Positions 33,194 through 41,979 of a stretch of DNA of 64,000 bases are shown here, one piece after another. The stretch is taken from contig NZ_QOHK01000005.1 of the NCBI RefSeq assembly GCF_003319175.1, positions 124,001 through 188,000 of the forward strand, in the 5' to 3' direction. The translations under genes and the position numbers were made by a program. Below the pieces are notes generated by a model, which was not told where the DNA came from, searched no databases, and was given only the letters and a program-made list of their open reading frames with translations. Within the stretch, counting starts at the first letter, position 1. Each line of letters begins with the position of its first letter. This DNA is from Blastococcus sp. TF02-8. Its GTDB lineage: Bacteria; Actinomycetota; Actinomycetes; Mycobacteriales; Geodermatophilaceae.

Positions 33194-33864
33194 GCCCCCG
33201 CCACCTGCCGGAGGTCGTCGGCGATGTCCCGGGCGGTGTTCTCCGCGTCGAAGGCCACCCGCGCCTCGTCGTCCTGGCCGTAGAGGAGCAGCAACGTCGA
33301 GTGCATCCGGCCGCCGTCCTCGGCCTGCGGCACCCCGGCCGCCAGCTGGGCCCGGTCGATCGCCGCCTGGTCGCCGGTGAGCCCGACGAACGGGGTCGGC
33401 AGGTCGGCATCGAACCGGCCGAGGTACTCGCCCAGGACGGCGGGGGTGTCGGTCGCAGGGTCCGTCGTCACGAACACGACCTGGACCTGCTCGGCCAGCG
33501 CGCGGTCCACGCCGCGCAGCGCCACGGCAACGTCGGCCATCGTCGTCGGGCAGACGTCGGGGCACTCGGTGTAGCCGAAGAACAGCAGGGTCGGCCGGCC
33601 GCCCGTCGTCTGGGCGAAGTCGTACGGCGCACCCGTCGTGTCGGTGAGCGTGAACGACGGACGGCGGTAGGGCTCCTTCAGGTCGATCCCCGCGAAGGTG
33701 TCCTCCGGCGCCTCGACCGCGGCCGGCGCGCCGCCCGTGTGGTCGTGCCCCTCGTCCGTCGAGCCGCCGTCCGCCGACTCGCCGCACCCGGCCGCGAGCA
33801 GGCCCGCCGCGAGCAGCAGCGCCGTCAGGGCACGACGGGGACGGCGGTGGACGGCGGAGCTCAC
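33190..33864 (-). CDS. SCO1/SenC copper-chaperone lipoprotein
   Basis: A 224-residue lipoprotein (LLAAGC, Cys27) with a His-rich stretch DEGHDHTGG. The thioredoxin-like domain has FFGYTECPDVCP with Cys101 and Cys105 and the later MHS His, i.e. the three copper ligands of SCO1. SCO proteins insert copper into cytochrome oxidase CuA or maintain its thiols. It overlaps both neighbours by 4 nt. Confidence 0.9.
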   Translation of the reverse strand: MSSAVHRRPRRALTALLLAAGLLAAGCGESADGGSTDEGHDHTGGAPAAVEAPEDTFAGIDLKEPYRRPSFTLTDTTGAPYDFAQTTGGRPTLLFFGYTECPDVCPTTMADVAVALRGVDRALAEQVQVVFVTTDPATDTPAVLGEYLGRFDADLPTPFVGLTGDQAAIDRAQLAAGVPQAEDGGRMHSTLLLLYGQDDEARVAFDAENTARDIADDLRQVAGA

Positions 33865-34619
33865 GACGACACGGTACGTCGGTTGGCGCGGACGCCGAGG
33901 ACGACACCGGCGAGCGCGGTCAGGAACGCCAGGATGGCGACGAAGAGCGCCAGCGCGCCCGGGTCGTCGGTGTGACCGCCCTCGTGGGCCCCGTCGTCGT
34001 GCGCGCCGTCGTGCGCCGCGCCACTGCCCGCTCCGTCGGCCGGGGCGGCCTCCGCCGAGGACAGTGACAGCACCGGAGCGGGCTTCTCCGGCTCCTCCTG
34101 GCCGGCGACCGTCGGCTCGATCCAGGCCGACTCGCTACCGTCGCTGTAGCTCTGCACCGTCGGGAAGGCGAGCTGGTCGGCATCGGGGAAGGTGCCGCCG
34201 GAGAGCGAGAACTCCTGGAACTGCCCGGGGGCGATGCCGCCCCCGGCGTCGGCCCGGAACTCGACCACGGAGACGTAGGAGCTGATCTCCTGGCCGTGGA
34301 CCTCCAGCGGCTCGGCGAGGTCGGCGGTCGTCGTGGTGACGGTCCAGCCCGGAACCGGCTGCGCGCGCAGCGAGCCCATCGCGGCCTCCTCGGGGATCTG
34401 GATCCGCAGAGCGACCGTGCTGGCGGTGTCGCTCTCGTTGGGCACCCGGAAGGTCATCTTCCCGTACCCGCCGGGCGCGGCGTCGGCGGAGGAGACGGTG
34501 ACGTGCGCCGAGGCGGTGCCGGCGAGCACCACGGTGGCGGCGAGAGCGCTCCCGACGGCCGTCAGCAGGACGGCGAGGCGGGTGAGCGGGCGGGGCAGGG
34601 ACACGGGACTCCTGTTCAT
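33861..34619 (-). CDS. ycnI: YcnI-family (DUF1775) copper-binding membrane protein
   Basis: A 252-residue protein. The signal peptide ends TASA, leaving an N-terminal His (His39, HVTVSSADAAPGG), the copper-binding residue of YcnI. The beta domain has EISSYVSVVEFRADAG-like text and W residues, followed by a His/Asp-rich linker (AHDGAHDDGAHEGGH) and a C-terminal membrane anchor (about 220-243). It should bind Cu outside the membrane. It is 24 nt downstream of the CopC-CopD gene. Confidence 0.9.
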   Translation of the reverse strand: MNRSPVSLPRPLTRLAVLLTAVGSALAATVVLAGTASAHVTVSSADAAPGGYGKMTFRVPNESDTASTVALRIQIPEEAAMGSLRAQPVPGWTVTTTTADLAEPLEVHGQEISSYVSVVEFRADAGGGIAPGQFQEFSLSGGTFPDADQLAFPTVQSYSDGSESAWIEPTVAGQEEPEKPAPVLSLSSAEAAPADGAGSGAAHDGAHDDGAHEGGHTDDPGALALFVAILAFLTALAGVVLGVRANRRTVSS

Positions 34620-34643
34620 CGGGGGGCTCGTTCGATCTCTGGG

Positions 34644-36416
34644 TCAGCGCACCGGGAAGTCGGTGGCAGCGGTGAGTGCGGTGAACTCGTCGAGCCGCAC
34701 GGTCACGGTGAGCGTCCACGTGCCGGCGCCGGGGACCGTCATGCCGTCACCGACGTAGTGGCCGGGGCCGGCGGGCTCGAGGTCCACGTCCAGGGGGCCG
34801 ATCTCCTGGCTCCGCTCGGTGAGCGTCACCCGGATGTCCTCGGGCTGGGTGAGCCGGCCGGCGTCGTCGAAGAGGTAGAGGTGCAGGGCGTTCGCCCCGG
34901 GCCGGGCCGGATCGACCGAGACCTGCACGCTGCCCGACGCCGTGGCCGTGCCGCCCTGCAGCGGCAGTACGACGTCGACCGGCTGGGAGACCGACGACCG
35001 TGCGGGCGGGGTGCCGACCAGGACGGCGGTGAGGGCGAGGACGACCGCCGCCAGGCCCGCCTCGACCGCCAGCGACCGCCGCAGTGCGGGCAGGTGCCCG
35101 GCGGCGCTCTCCGCCTGGGCGCGCGCCCGCTGCTCGGCGGCCGCGAGCTCCGACCCGCCGGCGGTCGGCGACGAGGCGGCCAGGGCGTGCACGGTGATCG
35201 TCCGGCGCCGGCGCGCCGGACGGATGCCCAGCCGCTGCTGGACCCACACGCGGGACACCCCGGCCGCGGCCAGCGCGACGACGACCAGCAGCACCTTGCC
35301 GACCAGCAGCTGCCCGTAGCCGGTCTCGGCCAGCGCCGACGGCGAGCCCACCTCGCGGACCGACTGGACGATGCCGGAGACCACCAGCACCGCGACGGCC
35401 CCGAAGGCCGTCCGGGAGAAGGCCGGGAGCGCGGTCGCCACCTCCGCCGGCGGCGTCGTGGACCGCACCAGGGCGAGCAGGAGACCGGCCAGGCCGCCGA
35501 GCCAGACGCACATGGCGGCGACGTGCGTCGCGGCCACCACCACGGCCAGCCCCGGCCACGGACCGGCCACCGGGTGCCCGGTGGCCGCCGTCGCGACGAC
35601 CAGGAGGAGGAAGAGCCCTGCGAGCACCGCGAGCAGCGGGCGCGAGGGCAGCTCCGCCCGCCGCGGCACGCGCCGCAGGACGACGAACAGCGCGAGGGCC
35701 AGCACCGCCCGGACGAGCGCGATCCAGCCCGCCTCCGACCCCAGGGTGGCCGTGAGCAGCGCCGGGTCGGCGAGGGAGCCCGGCCCGGAACCGGCGGCGT
35801 ACGGGCCCTGCAGCAGGAAGCCGGCCAGCGCGGCCAGAGCGACGCCGAGGGCACCACCGGACGCCGCCCGGCGCAGCCGCGGTGCCGCCCAGCCCGCCGG
35901 CCAGGCGACCGCCGCGAGCACCGGCAGCCCCACGGCGAGCGCCAGGCCGGCGAAGCCCACCCAGCGGGCGGCGGGCAGCAGCGCGCCGATCACCGGATCG
36001 GTGTCGTCCGTGGTCGCGCCCCCGCCGGCGGAGAGCAGGTCGGCGTCCCCCACGGCGAACGAGAAGGCGCCGGCGACCGGGTGGGAGTCGGCCGAGACGA
36101 CCCGGTAGGTGACCAGGTAGCCGCCGTCGGGCAGGTCGCCGCGCAGCGGAACGGTGAGGACGGCGCCGTCGACCTCGGGTGTGCCGGTGTCGACGCGCTG
36201 CTGGTCGGCGTCGAGCACGCGGGCGTACCCGGCGCCCAGGGAGACGCCCTCGCTGAACGTGAGGGTGACCGCGGCGGGGGCCTCGTCGATGCGGGCGCCC
36301 TCGCCGGGCTCGGTGGAGACGAGGGTCGCGTGGGCCGAGGCGGGTGGCGCCGTGACGACCCCAGCCCCCAGCCATCCGCCCAGCAGGACCGCGAGCAGGA
36401 CCGCCGTCCGCCTCAC
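34644..36416 (-). CDS. CopC-CopD fusion copper resistance/import protein
   Basis: A 590-residue fusion. The signal peptide ends PASA; the CopC domain begins with His29 (HATLVSTEPGEG) and has DSHPVAGAFSF with a second Cu-ligand His, to about residue 125. The CopD part has about eight membrane segments (140-420). A last segment near 450-470 and a C-terminal extracytoplasmic beta domain (about 480-590) resemble YtkA-type additions. CopC-CopD proteins bind periplasmic copper and likely import it. GTG 36416 overlaps the anti-sigma stop, so expression is coupled to the sigma circuit. Confidence 0.88.
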   Translation of the reverse strand: MRRTAVLLAVLLGGWLGAGVVTAPPASAHATLVSTEPGEGARIDEAPAAVTLTFSEGVSLGAGYARVLDADQQRVDTGTPEVDGAVLTVPLRGDLPDGGYLVTYRVVSADSHPVAGAFSFAVGDADLLSAGGGATTDDTDPVIGALLPAARWVGFAGLALAVGLPVLAAVAWPAGWAAPRLRRAASGGALGVALAALAGFLLQGPYAAGSGPGSLADPALLTATLGSEAGWIALVRAVLALALFVVLRRVPRRAELPSRPLLAVLAGLFLLLVVATAATGHPVAGPWPGLAVVVAATHVAAMCVWLGGLAGLLLALVRSTTPPAEVATALPAFSRTAFGAVAVLVVSGIVQSVREVGSPSALAETGYGQLLVGKVLLVVVALAAAGVSRVWVQQRLGIRPARRRRTITVHALAASSPTAGGSELAAAEQRARAQAESAAGHLPALRRSLAVEAGLAAVVLALTAVLVGTPPARSSVSQPVDVVLPLQGGTATASGSVQVSVDPARPGANALHLYLFDDAGRLTQPEDIRVTLTERSQEIGPLDVDLEPAGPGHYVGDGMTVPGAGTWTLTVTVRLDEFTALTAATDFPVR

Positions 36417-37057
36417 GCGGGCACCCGCCGGCCGGCCACGGCGGCGAGCTCGCGCCGCCGGCGTCCGCGCCAGGCCAGCAGCGCCACGACCACCACTCCG
36501 GCCACGAGCAGCAGGTGGGCCACCGCACGGTCGGCGTGCACGTGCCCGGCAGCGAGGTCGGCCACGGTCACCGGAACCAGCAGGGCCACGAAGGACCCCA
36601 GGAACGGCAGTGCTCCTGCGGCGAGGCGCGGGGCCGCGGCGACGGCGAGGAAGGCGGCGGCCAGCGCCAGGTTCCAGGCGCCCGACTCGTGCTCCATGTG
36701 CACCGGGGCGCTCATCGCCCCGGCCCCGGAGACGAGCACCGGCCAGGCCAGCGCACCCTGGGCGACGCCGACGGCCAGCAGCAGCAGCCGGAGCGCGGTC
36801 GTGGCCAGGCGGGCCCGTGCCGCCGCCCGGACGCCCGGCAGCTCCCGGGGCAGCGCCCCCAGGACCACGGCCGTGAGGTCGGGCACCGGCGGGGCCGGCG
36901 CCAGCCGGGCACGGCGGGTCACCCGCTCCGCGTCCGCCGCCCAGGCGGCGCAGTCGGGGCAGGCGGACAGGTGCCCGTCGAGCTCGCCGGAGGGCAGGCC
37001 GAGGGGCTCCCCGTCGAGGCGCGCCGACAGCGCCTCGCGGTACGTCTGGCAGGACAT
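36413..37057 (-). CDS. Zinc-finger anti-sigma factor, membrane bound
   Basis: A 214-residue protein. The N-terminal anti-sigma domain has the HCC motif His29-x3-Cys33-x2-Cys36 (GHLSACPDCAAW) and Cys3. Four or five membrane segments (about 85-205) follow, with HMEHES and GHVHADRAVAH between them, possible metal-sensing His/Met residues. It should hold the divergent ECF sigma factor inactive until a signal, possibly copper. It is the first gene of the copper operon. Confidence 0.84.
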   Translation of the reverse strand: MSCQTYREALSARLDGEPLGLPSGELDGHLSACPDCAAWAADAERVTRRARLAPAPPVPDLTAVVLGALPRELPGVRAAARARLATTALRLLLLAVGVAQGALAWPVLVSGAGAMSAPVHMEHESGAWNLALAAAFLAVAAAPRLAAGALPFLGSFVALLVPVTVADLAAGHVHADRAVAHLLLVAGVVVVALLAWRGRRRRELAAVAGRRVPA

Positions 37058-37134
37058 GGTTGATTGGTCGTCGCCGGACGCCGTCCGGTTCCCGCCTCGC
37101 GGGACTTTCTCCCACGGCCCGAGGACGACGACGG

Positions 37135-37698
37135 ATGGACGACCTGGCGCGCACCGCCGCGGACGCCGCCGACGGCGACCCGCTGGCCGCCGCCCACCTC
37201 GTCCGCGCCACGCAGTCCGACGTCTGGCGGCTGTGCGCCGCGCTGGGTGACCGGGACAGCGCCGACGACCTCACCCAGGAGACCTACCTGCGTGCCTTCG
37301 CGGCCCTGCACCGCTTCGAGGGCCGGTCGACGGTGCGCACGTGGCTGCTGTCCATCGCCCGCCGGGTGTGCGCCGACGCCGTGCGGTCCCGGCGTCGGCG
37401 CCGGCTCACCCTGGTGCGCGAGCCGGCCGATCTCGAGCTGCTCTCGGCCGAGGCCGCGGTCGACGACGTCGGCGAGGGCGTCGTCGTCACCGACCTCCTG
37501 GCCCGGCTCGACGGCGACCGTCGCGAGGCCTTCGTGCTCACACAGCTCCTCGGGTTGTCCTACGCCGAGGCGGCGGAGGTGGCCGACTGCCCGGTCGGCA
37601 CGATCCGGTCGCGGGTCGCCCGGGCCCGGGCAGACCTGGTGGCGTCCCTCTCCGGGGTGAGCGACGGCGCCGCCGGACGCGATACGGCTCACAGCTGA
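37135..37698 (+). CDS. ECF sigma factor (SigC-like)
   Basis: A 187-residue group IV sigma factor. Region 2 has DDLTQETYLRAFAALHRFEGRSTVRTWL (first part diagnostic) and region 4 has LLGLSYAEAAEVADCPVGTIRSRVARAR. It resembles mycobacterial SigC, which in M. tuberculosis controls copper-related genes. ATG 37135 has GAGG 8-11 nt upstream. The 77-nt gap to the divergent anti-sigma gene must hold both promoters; on the leftward strand GGGAACC...CGTC is a candidate ECF promoter. Confidence 0.87.
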   Translation: MDDLARTAADAADGDPLAAAHLVRATQSDVWRLCAALGDRDSADDLTQETYLRAFAALHRFEGRSTVRTWLLSIARRVCADAVRSRRRRRLTLVREPADLELLSAEAAVDDVGEGVVVTDLLARLDGDRREAFVLTQLLGLSYAEAAEVADCPVGTIRSRVARARADLVASLSGVSDGAAGRDTAHS

Positions 37699-37806
37699 AG
37701 CCGGGGTGAACGACGGGCGAGGGTCGGGAGACCTATGCTGCCCGACGGCCGTGCGTACGCCTCCGGCGAGCGCGGTCCGTGACCACATCCGAGACGGAGC
37801 CCCCGC

Positions 37807-38424
37807 GTGCCCTTCAGCCTGACGCCCAAGGACTCGAGCTTCTACCCCCTGTTCACCGCCTCCGCGCAGAACCTGGTGGAGGCGACGGAGGTCCTGGGCG
37901 AGTTCATCCACGACCACGCGCGCCGAGCGGAGCTCGCGGTCAAGCTCCGGGACCTCGAGCACGCCGGAGACCAGTCGACGCACGCGATCTTCCGCGCGCT
38001 GAACACCAGCTTCGTGACCCCGTTCGACCGCGAGGACATCTACAACCTGGCCAGCGACCTGGACGACGTCATGGACTTCGTCGAGGCGGCCGCCGACCTG
38101 GTCATCCTCACCGGGCTGGGCACCCTCCCGGCGGAGATGAGCCAGCAGGTCTCGCTGCTGCAGCGCTGCGCCCAGACGACCGCCGAGGCGATGCCGCGGC
38201 TCAAGACGATGAAGGACCTCTCCGACTACTGGATCGAGGTCAACCGCCTGGAGAACGAGGCCGACAAGCTCTACCGGCGGCTGCTCTCCCGGCTCTACAG
38301 CGGCGAGTTCGACGCCCTCGAGATCCTCAAGCTCAAGGAGGTCGCCGACCAGCTCGAGGAGGCGGCCGACGCGTTCGAGCACGTGGCGAACGTGGTCGAG
38401 ACCATCGCCGTCAAGGAGTCCTAG
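37807..38424 (+). CDS. DUF47/PhoU-like phosphate transport accessory protein
   Basis: A 205-residue all-helical protein. TPKDSSFYPLF, DLEHAGDQ, TPFDREDIYNLASDLDDVMDF and RLENEADKLYR are the hallmark acidic metal-binding repeats of the DUF47 (YkaA) family. These proteins accompany PiT transporters and are thought to regulate them. GTG 37807 has GGAG upstream. The PiT gene follows after 20 nt. Confidence 0.9.
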   Translation: MPFSLTPKDSSFYPLFTASAQNLVEATEVLGEFIHDHARRAELAVKLRDLEHAGDQSTHAIFRALNTSFVTPFDREDIYNLASDLDDVMDFVEAAADLVILTGLGTLPAEMSQQVSLLQRCAQTTAEAMPRLKTMKDLSDYWIEVNRLENEADKLYRRLLSRLYSGEFDALEILKLKEVADQLEEAADAFEHVANVVETIAVKES

Positions 38425-38444
38425 GCCCCGATGGATCTCTGCTG

Positions 38445-39443
38445 ATGGACGCCGCTTTCCTGGCCCTGGTCGCCATCATCCTGGTGGCCCTGGCGTTCGA
38501 CTACACCAACGGCTTCCACGACGCGGCCAACGCGATCGCCGTCGCCGTCTCCACCAAGGCGCTGACGCCGCGGGCCGCGCTGGCCCTCGCCGCGGTCATG
38601 AACCTGGTGGGCGCCTTCCTGTCCACCGAGGTGGCCAAGACGGTCGGGGCGGGGATCATCGACGCCCCCGAGGGCAGCGACGGGTTGAAGATCGTCTTCG
38701 CGGCGTTGATCGGCGCGATCGCGTGGAACCTGATCACCTGGTGGTTCGGCCTGCCCTCGTCGTCCTCCCACGCGCTGATCGGCGGGCTGGTCGGCGCGGC
38801 GCTGGCCGCCGCGCACTCGGTGCAGTGGATGGGGATCCTCGACAAGGTCGTGATCCCCATGGTGCTGTCGCCGCTGGTCGGCTTCGGGCTGGGCTACCTG
38901 TTCATGCTGGCGCTGCTCTGGGCGTTCCGGAACGCGAACGTGACCCGCGCGAACCGGGGTTTCAAGTACGCCCAGATCGCCAGCTCGGCGACGATGGCGC
39001 TCGGTCACGGCATGCAGGACGCCCAGAAGACGATGGGCATCATGACCCTGGCGCTGTTCACCGCCGGTGAGATCGACAGCTTCGAGGTGCCCTTCTGGGT
39101 CGTCGTCGCCGCAGCCGGGGCGATCAGCGCCGGCACCTACGCCGGCGGGTTCCGGATCATGCGCACGATGGGCCGCCGCATCATCCAGCTGACCCCCACC
39201 GGTGGGTTCGCCGCGCAGACCGTCGCCTCCGGCGTCATGGTCACCACCGCGACGGTGTTCGCCGTCCCCGTGTCGACGACGCACATCACGACCACCTCGA
39301 TCATGGGGGTGGGGGCCACCCGGCGGCTCTCCGCCGTCCGCTGGGGCATCGCCGGCAACATCGTCGTCGCCTGGGTCGTCACGCTGCCGGCCGCGGCAGC
39401 GGTGGCCGCGGTCGCCTACTTCCTCACCGACCTGGTCGTCTGA
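38445..39443 (+). CDS. PiT-family inorganic phosphate transporter
   Basis: A 332-residue integral membrane protein with ten or so segments. FDYTNGFHDAANAIA (19-33) is the first PiT repeat; ALGHGMQDAQKTMGIM and VSTTHITTTSIMGVG form the second half. It should import phosphate (as metal-phosphate) by H+ symport. In operon with the DUF47 gene. Confidence 0.92.
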   Translation: MDAAFLALVAIILVALAFDYTNGFHDAANAIAVAVSTKALTPRAALALAAVMNLVGAFLSTEVAKTVGAGIIDAPEGSDGLKIVFAALIGAIAWNLITWWFGLPSSSSHALIGGLVGAALAAAHSVQWMGILDKVVIPMVLSPLVGFGLGYLFMLALLWAFRNANVTRANRGFKYAQIASSATMALGHGMQDAQKTMGIMTLALFTAGEIDSFEVPFWVVVAAAGAISAGTYAGGFRIMRTMGRRIIQLTPTGGFAAQTVASGVMVTTATVFAVPVSTTHITTTSIMGVGATRRLSAVRWGIAGNIVVAWVVTLPAAAAVAAVAYFLTDLVV

Positions 39444-39541
39444 CCTCCGGGACGTCCACCGGACGGCCCCTGCCGCGCGCTCGCGTGGCGGGGGCCGTCG
39501 TCGTTCGCGGGCGACACGCGTCCCACCCACTGGACGCCGGG

Positions 39542-39572
39542 TTGACGCATAAGTGCATCGACCTGGTAGACA
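39542..39572 (+). promoter_or_regulatory. Promoter of the leader peptide (TTGACG...TAGACA)
   Basis: TTGACG at 39542-39547 and TAGACA at 39567-39572 with a 19-nt spacer. The -10 ends 6 nt before GTG 39579, so the leader mRNA is probably leaderless. Confidence 0.5.
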
Positions 39573-39578
39573 TTTACC

Positions 39579-39668
39579 GTGACCGCGCACCCGACGATGC
39601 CGCTCCTCGTGGGCCGCCTGCACGTCGACCTGCTGCGCGTCGCCACCGCCACCTGTCCGGGCCGCTGA
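39579..39668 (+). CDS. Cysteine-containing regulatory leader peptide
   Basis: A 29-residue open frame from GTG 39579 to TGA 39666-39668. It contains LHVDLLRVATATCP, matching the conserved (R)HVDLxRVxSAxC ending of small actinobacterial leader peptides upstream of sulfur-metabolism genes. In mycobacteria such leaders couple cysteine supply to expression of the next genes. Here it is 83 nt ahead of a TauE/SafE sulfur-type permease. It was found by reading the intergenic region; the sulfur link is from family knowledge. Confidence 0.75.
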   Translation: MTAHPTMPLLVGRLHVDLLRVATATCPGR

Positions 39669-39751
39669 TTCCCGCGCCGTTCGCGGCGCCCCTCGCACCC
39701 GCTCCCCCGCGCGCCACGCCGCCGCGCCCCCGAGACCCGGAGTCAGTTCCC

Positions 39752-40759
39752 GTGAAGACCCTGATCGTGCTCGCCCTCGCCGGCCTGGGCGCCCAGCTCG
39801 TCGATGGCAGCCTGGGCATGGCCTACGGCGTCACCTCGACGACGCTGCTGCTCGCGCTCGGCACCAACCCGGCCGCCGCCTCGGCCACCATCCACCTCGC
39901 CGAGATCGGCACCACGCTGGCCTCCGGCCTCTCGCACTGGCGGTTCGGCAACGTCGACTGGAAGGTCGTGGCCAAGGTCGGCCTGCCGGGCGCGATCGGC
40001 GCCTTCGCCGGCGCGACGGTGCTGTCCAACCTGTCGACCGAGGTCGCCGCGCCGGTGATGTCGCTGATCCTCGTCTCGCTCGGTGCGTACATCCTGGTGC
40101 GCTTCACGCTCCGCGGCATCGACCGGCGCAACCTCGGCAAGCCGGTGCGCAAGCGCTTCCTCGGCCCGCTCGGCCTCGTGGCCGGCTTCGTGGACGCCAC
40201 GGGCGGTGGCGGCTGGGGCCCGGTCGGCACGCCGGCGCTGCTGGCCAGCGGCCGGATGGAGCCGCGCAAGGTCATCGGCTCGATCGACACCTCCGAGTTC
40301 CTCGTGGCCATGGCCGCCAGCCTCGGCTTCCTGCTCTCCCTGGGCACGCAGGGCGTGAACGCGCTCTGGGCTGCGGGCCTGCTGGCCGGCGGTCTGGTGG
40401 CCGCGCCGATCGCCGCCTGGCTGGTCCGCCACGTACCGCCGCGTCTGCTGGGCTCGCTCGTCGGCGGGATGATCGTCATCACGAACACCCGCACCCTGCT
40501 GCGCAGCGACTGGATCGACGCCCCGGACGCGGTCCGCTATCCCGTCTACGCCGTGCTCTACGCCGTGTGGGCGCTGGCGGTGGTGCACTCCTACCGCCAG
40601 TACCGGAAGGACAAGGCGCTGGAGTCGGCCTCCGCCGTCGCCGAGGCGGCCGAGCTGGGCGAGGTGGCCGACCGGGTGCAGCGCAACGTCGTCGTCGACG
40701 TGGTCGCCACCCCCGCCGAGCCGGTCACCGCCGGTCGGCCGATCGACCCGCGCGACTAG
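39752..40759 (+). CDS. TauE/SafE (TSUP) family permease
   Basis: A 335-residue membrane protein with eight or nine segments. DGSLGMAYG near the N-terminus (18-26) and VDATGGGGWGPVGTP in the second half are the two paralogous TSUP motifs. The C-terminal 60 residues are soluble and charged. TSUP members move sulfite, sulfonates, sulfide or related organosulfur. The cysteine leader peptide upstream suggests a role in sulfur uptake or export regulated by cysteine. Start GTG 39752; no good ribosome site is seen. Confidence 0.88.
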   Translation: MKTLIVLALAGLGAQLVDGSLGMAYGVTSTTLLLALGTNPAAASATIHLAEIGTTLASGLSHWRFGNVDWKVVAKVGLPGAIGAFAGATVLSNLSTEVAAPVMSLILVSLGAYILVRFTLRGIDRRNLGKPVRKRFLGPLGLVAGFVDATGGGGWGPVGTPALLASGRMEPRKVIGSIDTSEFLVAMAASLGFLLSLGTQGVNALWAAGLLAGGLVAAPIAAWLVRHVPPRLLGSLVGGMIVITNTRTLLRSDWIDAPDAVRYPVYAVLYAVWALAVVHSYRQYRKDKALESASAVAEAAELGEVADRVQRNVVVDVVATPAEPVTAGRPIDPRD

Positions 40760-40773
40760 CCCACGAGCGACAC

Positions 40774-40810
40774 GAGCGGCCCCGTCCGGCACCCGCCGGG
40801 CGGGCCGCTC
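40774..40810. terminator. Hairpin terminator
   Basis: GAGCGGCCC (40774-40782) pairs with GGGCCGCTC (40802-40810), between convergent stops at 40759 (+) and 40875 (-). Confidence 0.6.
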
Positions 40811-40874
40811 GCCGTCCTCCCTCACCGTTCCGGGTCCTGCCCCACGGTCGACCACGAGGGAGGACCCAGGACGA

Positions 40875-41870
40875 TCAGGTCTCCTGATCACCATGGCCGG
40901 CCAGCAGCTGGGCCTCCAGCTCGGGCGGCAGGCCGGGCGCGGGCCGGTTCGCCGGCAGCGGTGGTCGTTCGGCCTCCTGCATCCACGCCCAGGTGTCGGC
41001 CACGGTGGCCGCCAACGGCCGTGTGGTCAGCTCGAGCTCCGCCGCGCGGGCGGTGTCCACGTCCCAGGCCGTGCGCGCCTCCTCCTGCCGCAGCCACAGC
41101 GGGAGGTGCACCCACTCCTGCACGCCCGCCGCGAGCAGGTCCTCCTCCGGCACCGGTACCCACTCGGCGTCGCTGGCGGTCACCTCCCGGCACACGTCGA
41201 GCAGCCCGCCGTAGGTGGTCATGCCCACCGGGCCCTTCGCGTTGACCGCGCCACCCTGCCCTCGCTCGGCCATCTCGACCAACCAGGTCGCCAGGTCGCG
41301 GGCATCGACGAGCGAGATCGGCTGGTCCATCCCCTCGGCCGGCACGACGACCCGGCCACCGCGCGAGATGCGGTCCAGCCACCACCCGAGGCGGTACACC
41401 GGGTCGTGCGGTCCGACGATCAGACCGGCCCGCGCGGTGAGGAACGCCGGCCCGACGGCCGCAGCCAGCACCCGCTCGGCGTGGGCCTTGTTCGGGCCGT
41501 AGTCGTCGTCCGCGGTGTCCCAGGTGGGCTCGGAGTTCTCCGGCCCGATCGGTCCCGGCGGCCAGTTGCGGTAGGCGTTGAGGCTGCTGACGAAGGCATA
41601 GCCGTGCACGCCCCCCAGGACGGCGGCAGCGTTGTCGGCCGCTGCCCTCGTCTGGCAGGAGGTGTCGACGACGAGCTCCGGCTGCCACCCGTCGAGCGCT
41701 GCGGGCAGAGCGGCGGGGTCGTCCCGGTCGCCGTGCAGTGCCTGGGCACCCGGCGGGGGCTCCCCGGTCAGCCCTCGGGTGAAGGTCGCGACCTCGTGCC
41801 CCCGCTCGAGTGCAGCCATGGCCACGTGCCGGCCGAGGAAGTGGGTGCCGCCGAGGACGAGGAGTCGCAT
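40875..41870 (-). CDS. NAD-dependent epimerase/dehydratase-type SDR
   Basis: A 331-residue extended-SDR protein. The nucleotide motif LLVLGGTHFLGRHV (GGxxFLG) starts the chain; the catalytic Tyr/Lys position DYGPNKAHAERVL has Y-x-x-x-K. This subgroup resembles plant/bacterial RNA-binding and reductase-like SDRs of unclear substrate. Monocistronic; ATG 41870 is followed upstream by a G+C-rich gap with no clear site. Confidence 0.82.
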   Translation of the reverse strand: MRLLVLGGTHFLGRHVAMAALERGHEVATFTRGLTGEPPPGAQALHGDRDDPAALPAALDGWQPELVVDTSCQTRAAADNAAAVLGGVHGYAFVSSLNAYRNWPPGPIGPENSEPTWDTADDDYGPNKAHAERVLAAAVGPAFLTARAGLIVGPHDPVYRLGWWLDRISRGGRVVVPAEGMDQPISLVDARDLATWLVEMAERGQGGAVNAKGPVGMTTYGGLLDVCREVTASDAEWVPVPEEDLLAAGVQEWVHLPLWLRQEEARTAWDVDTARAAELELTTRPLAATVADTWAWMQEAERPPLPANRPAPGLPPELEAQLLAGHGDQET

Positions 41871-41979
41871 GGCGGTCACTCCAGCCGAGCCGCTCCGCCG
41901 CCGTCCAGCGCGTTCGCGGCGGGCGTAAGCCCTCGTCAGGGCACCGCCGCGGCGTGCGAGGGGTGGAGGAAGTCCTCGT

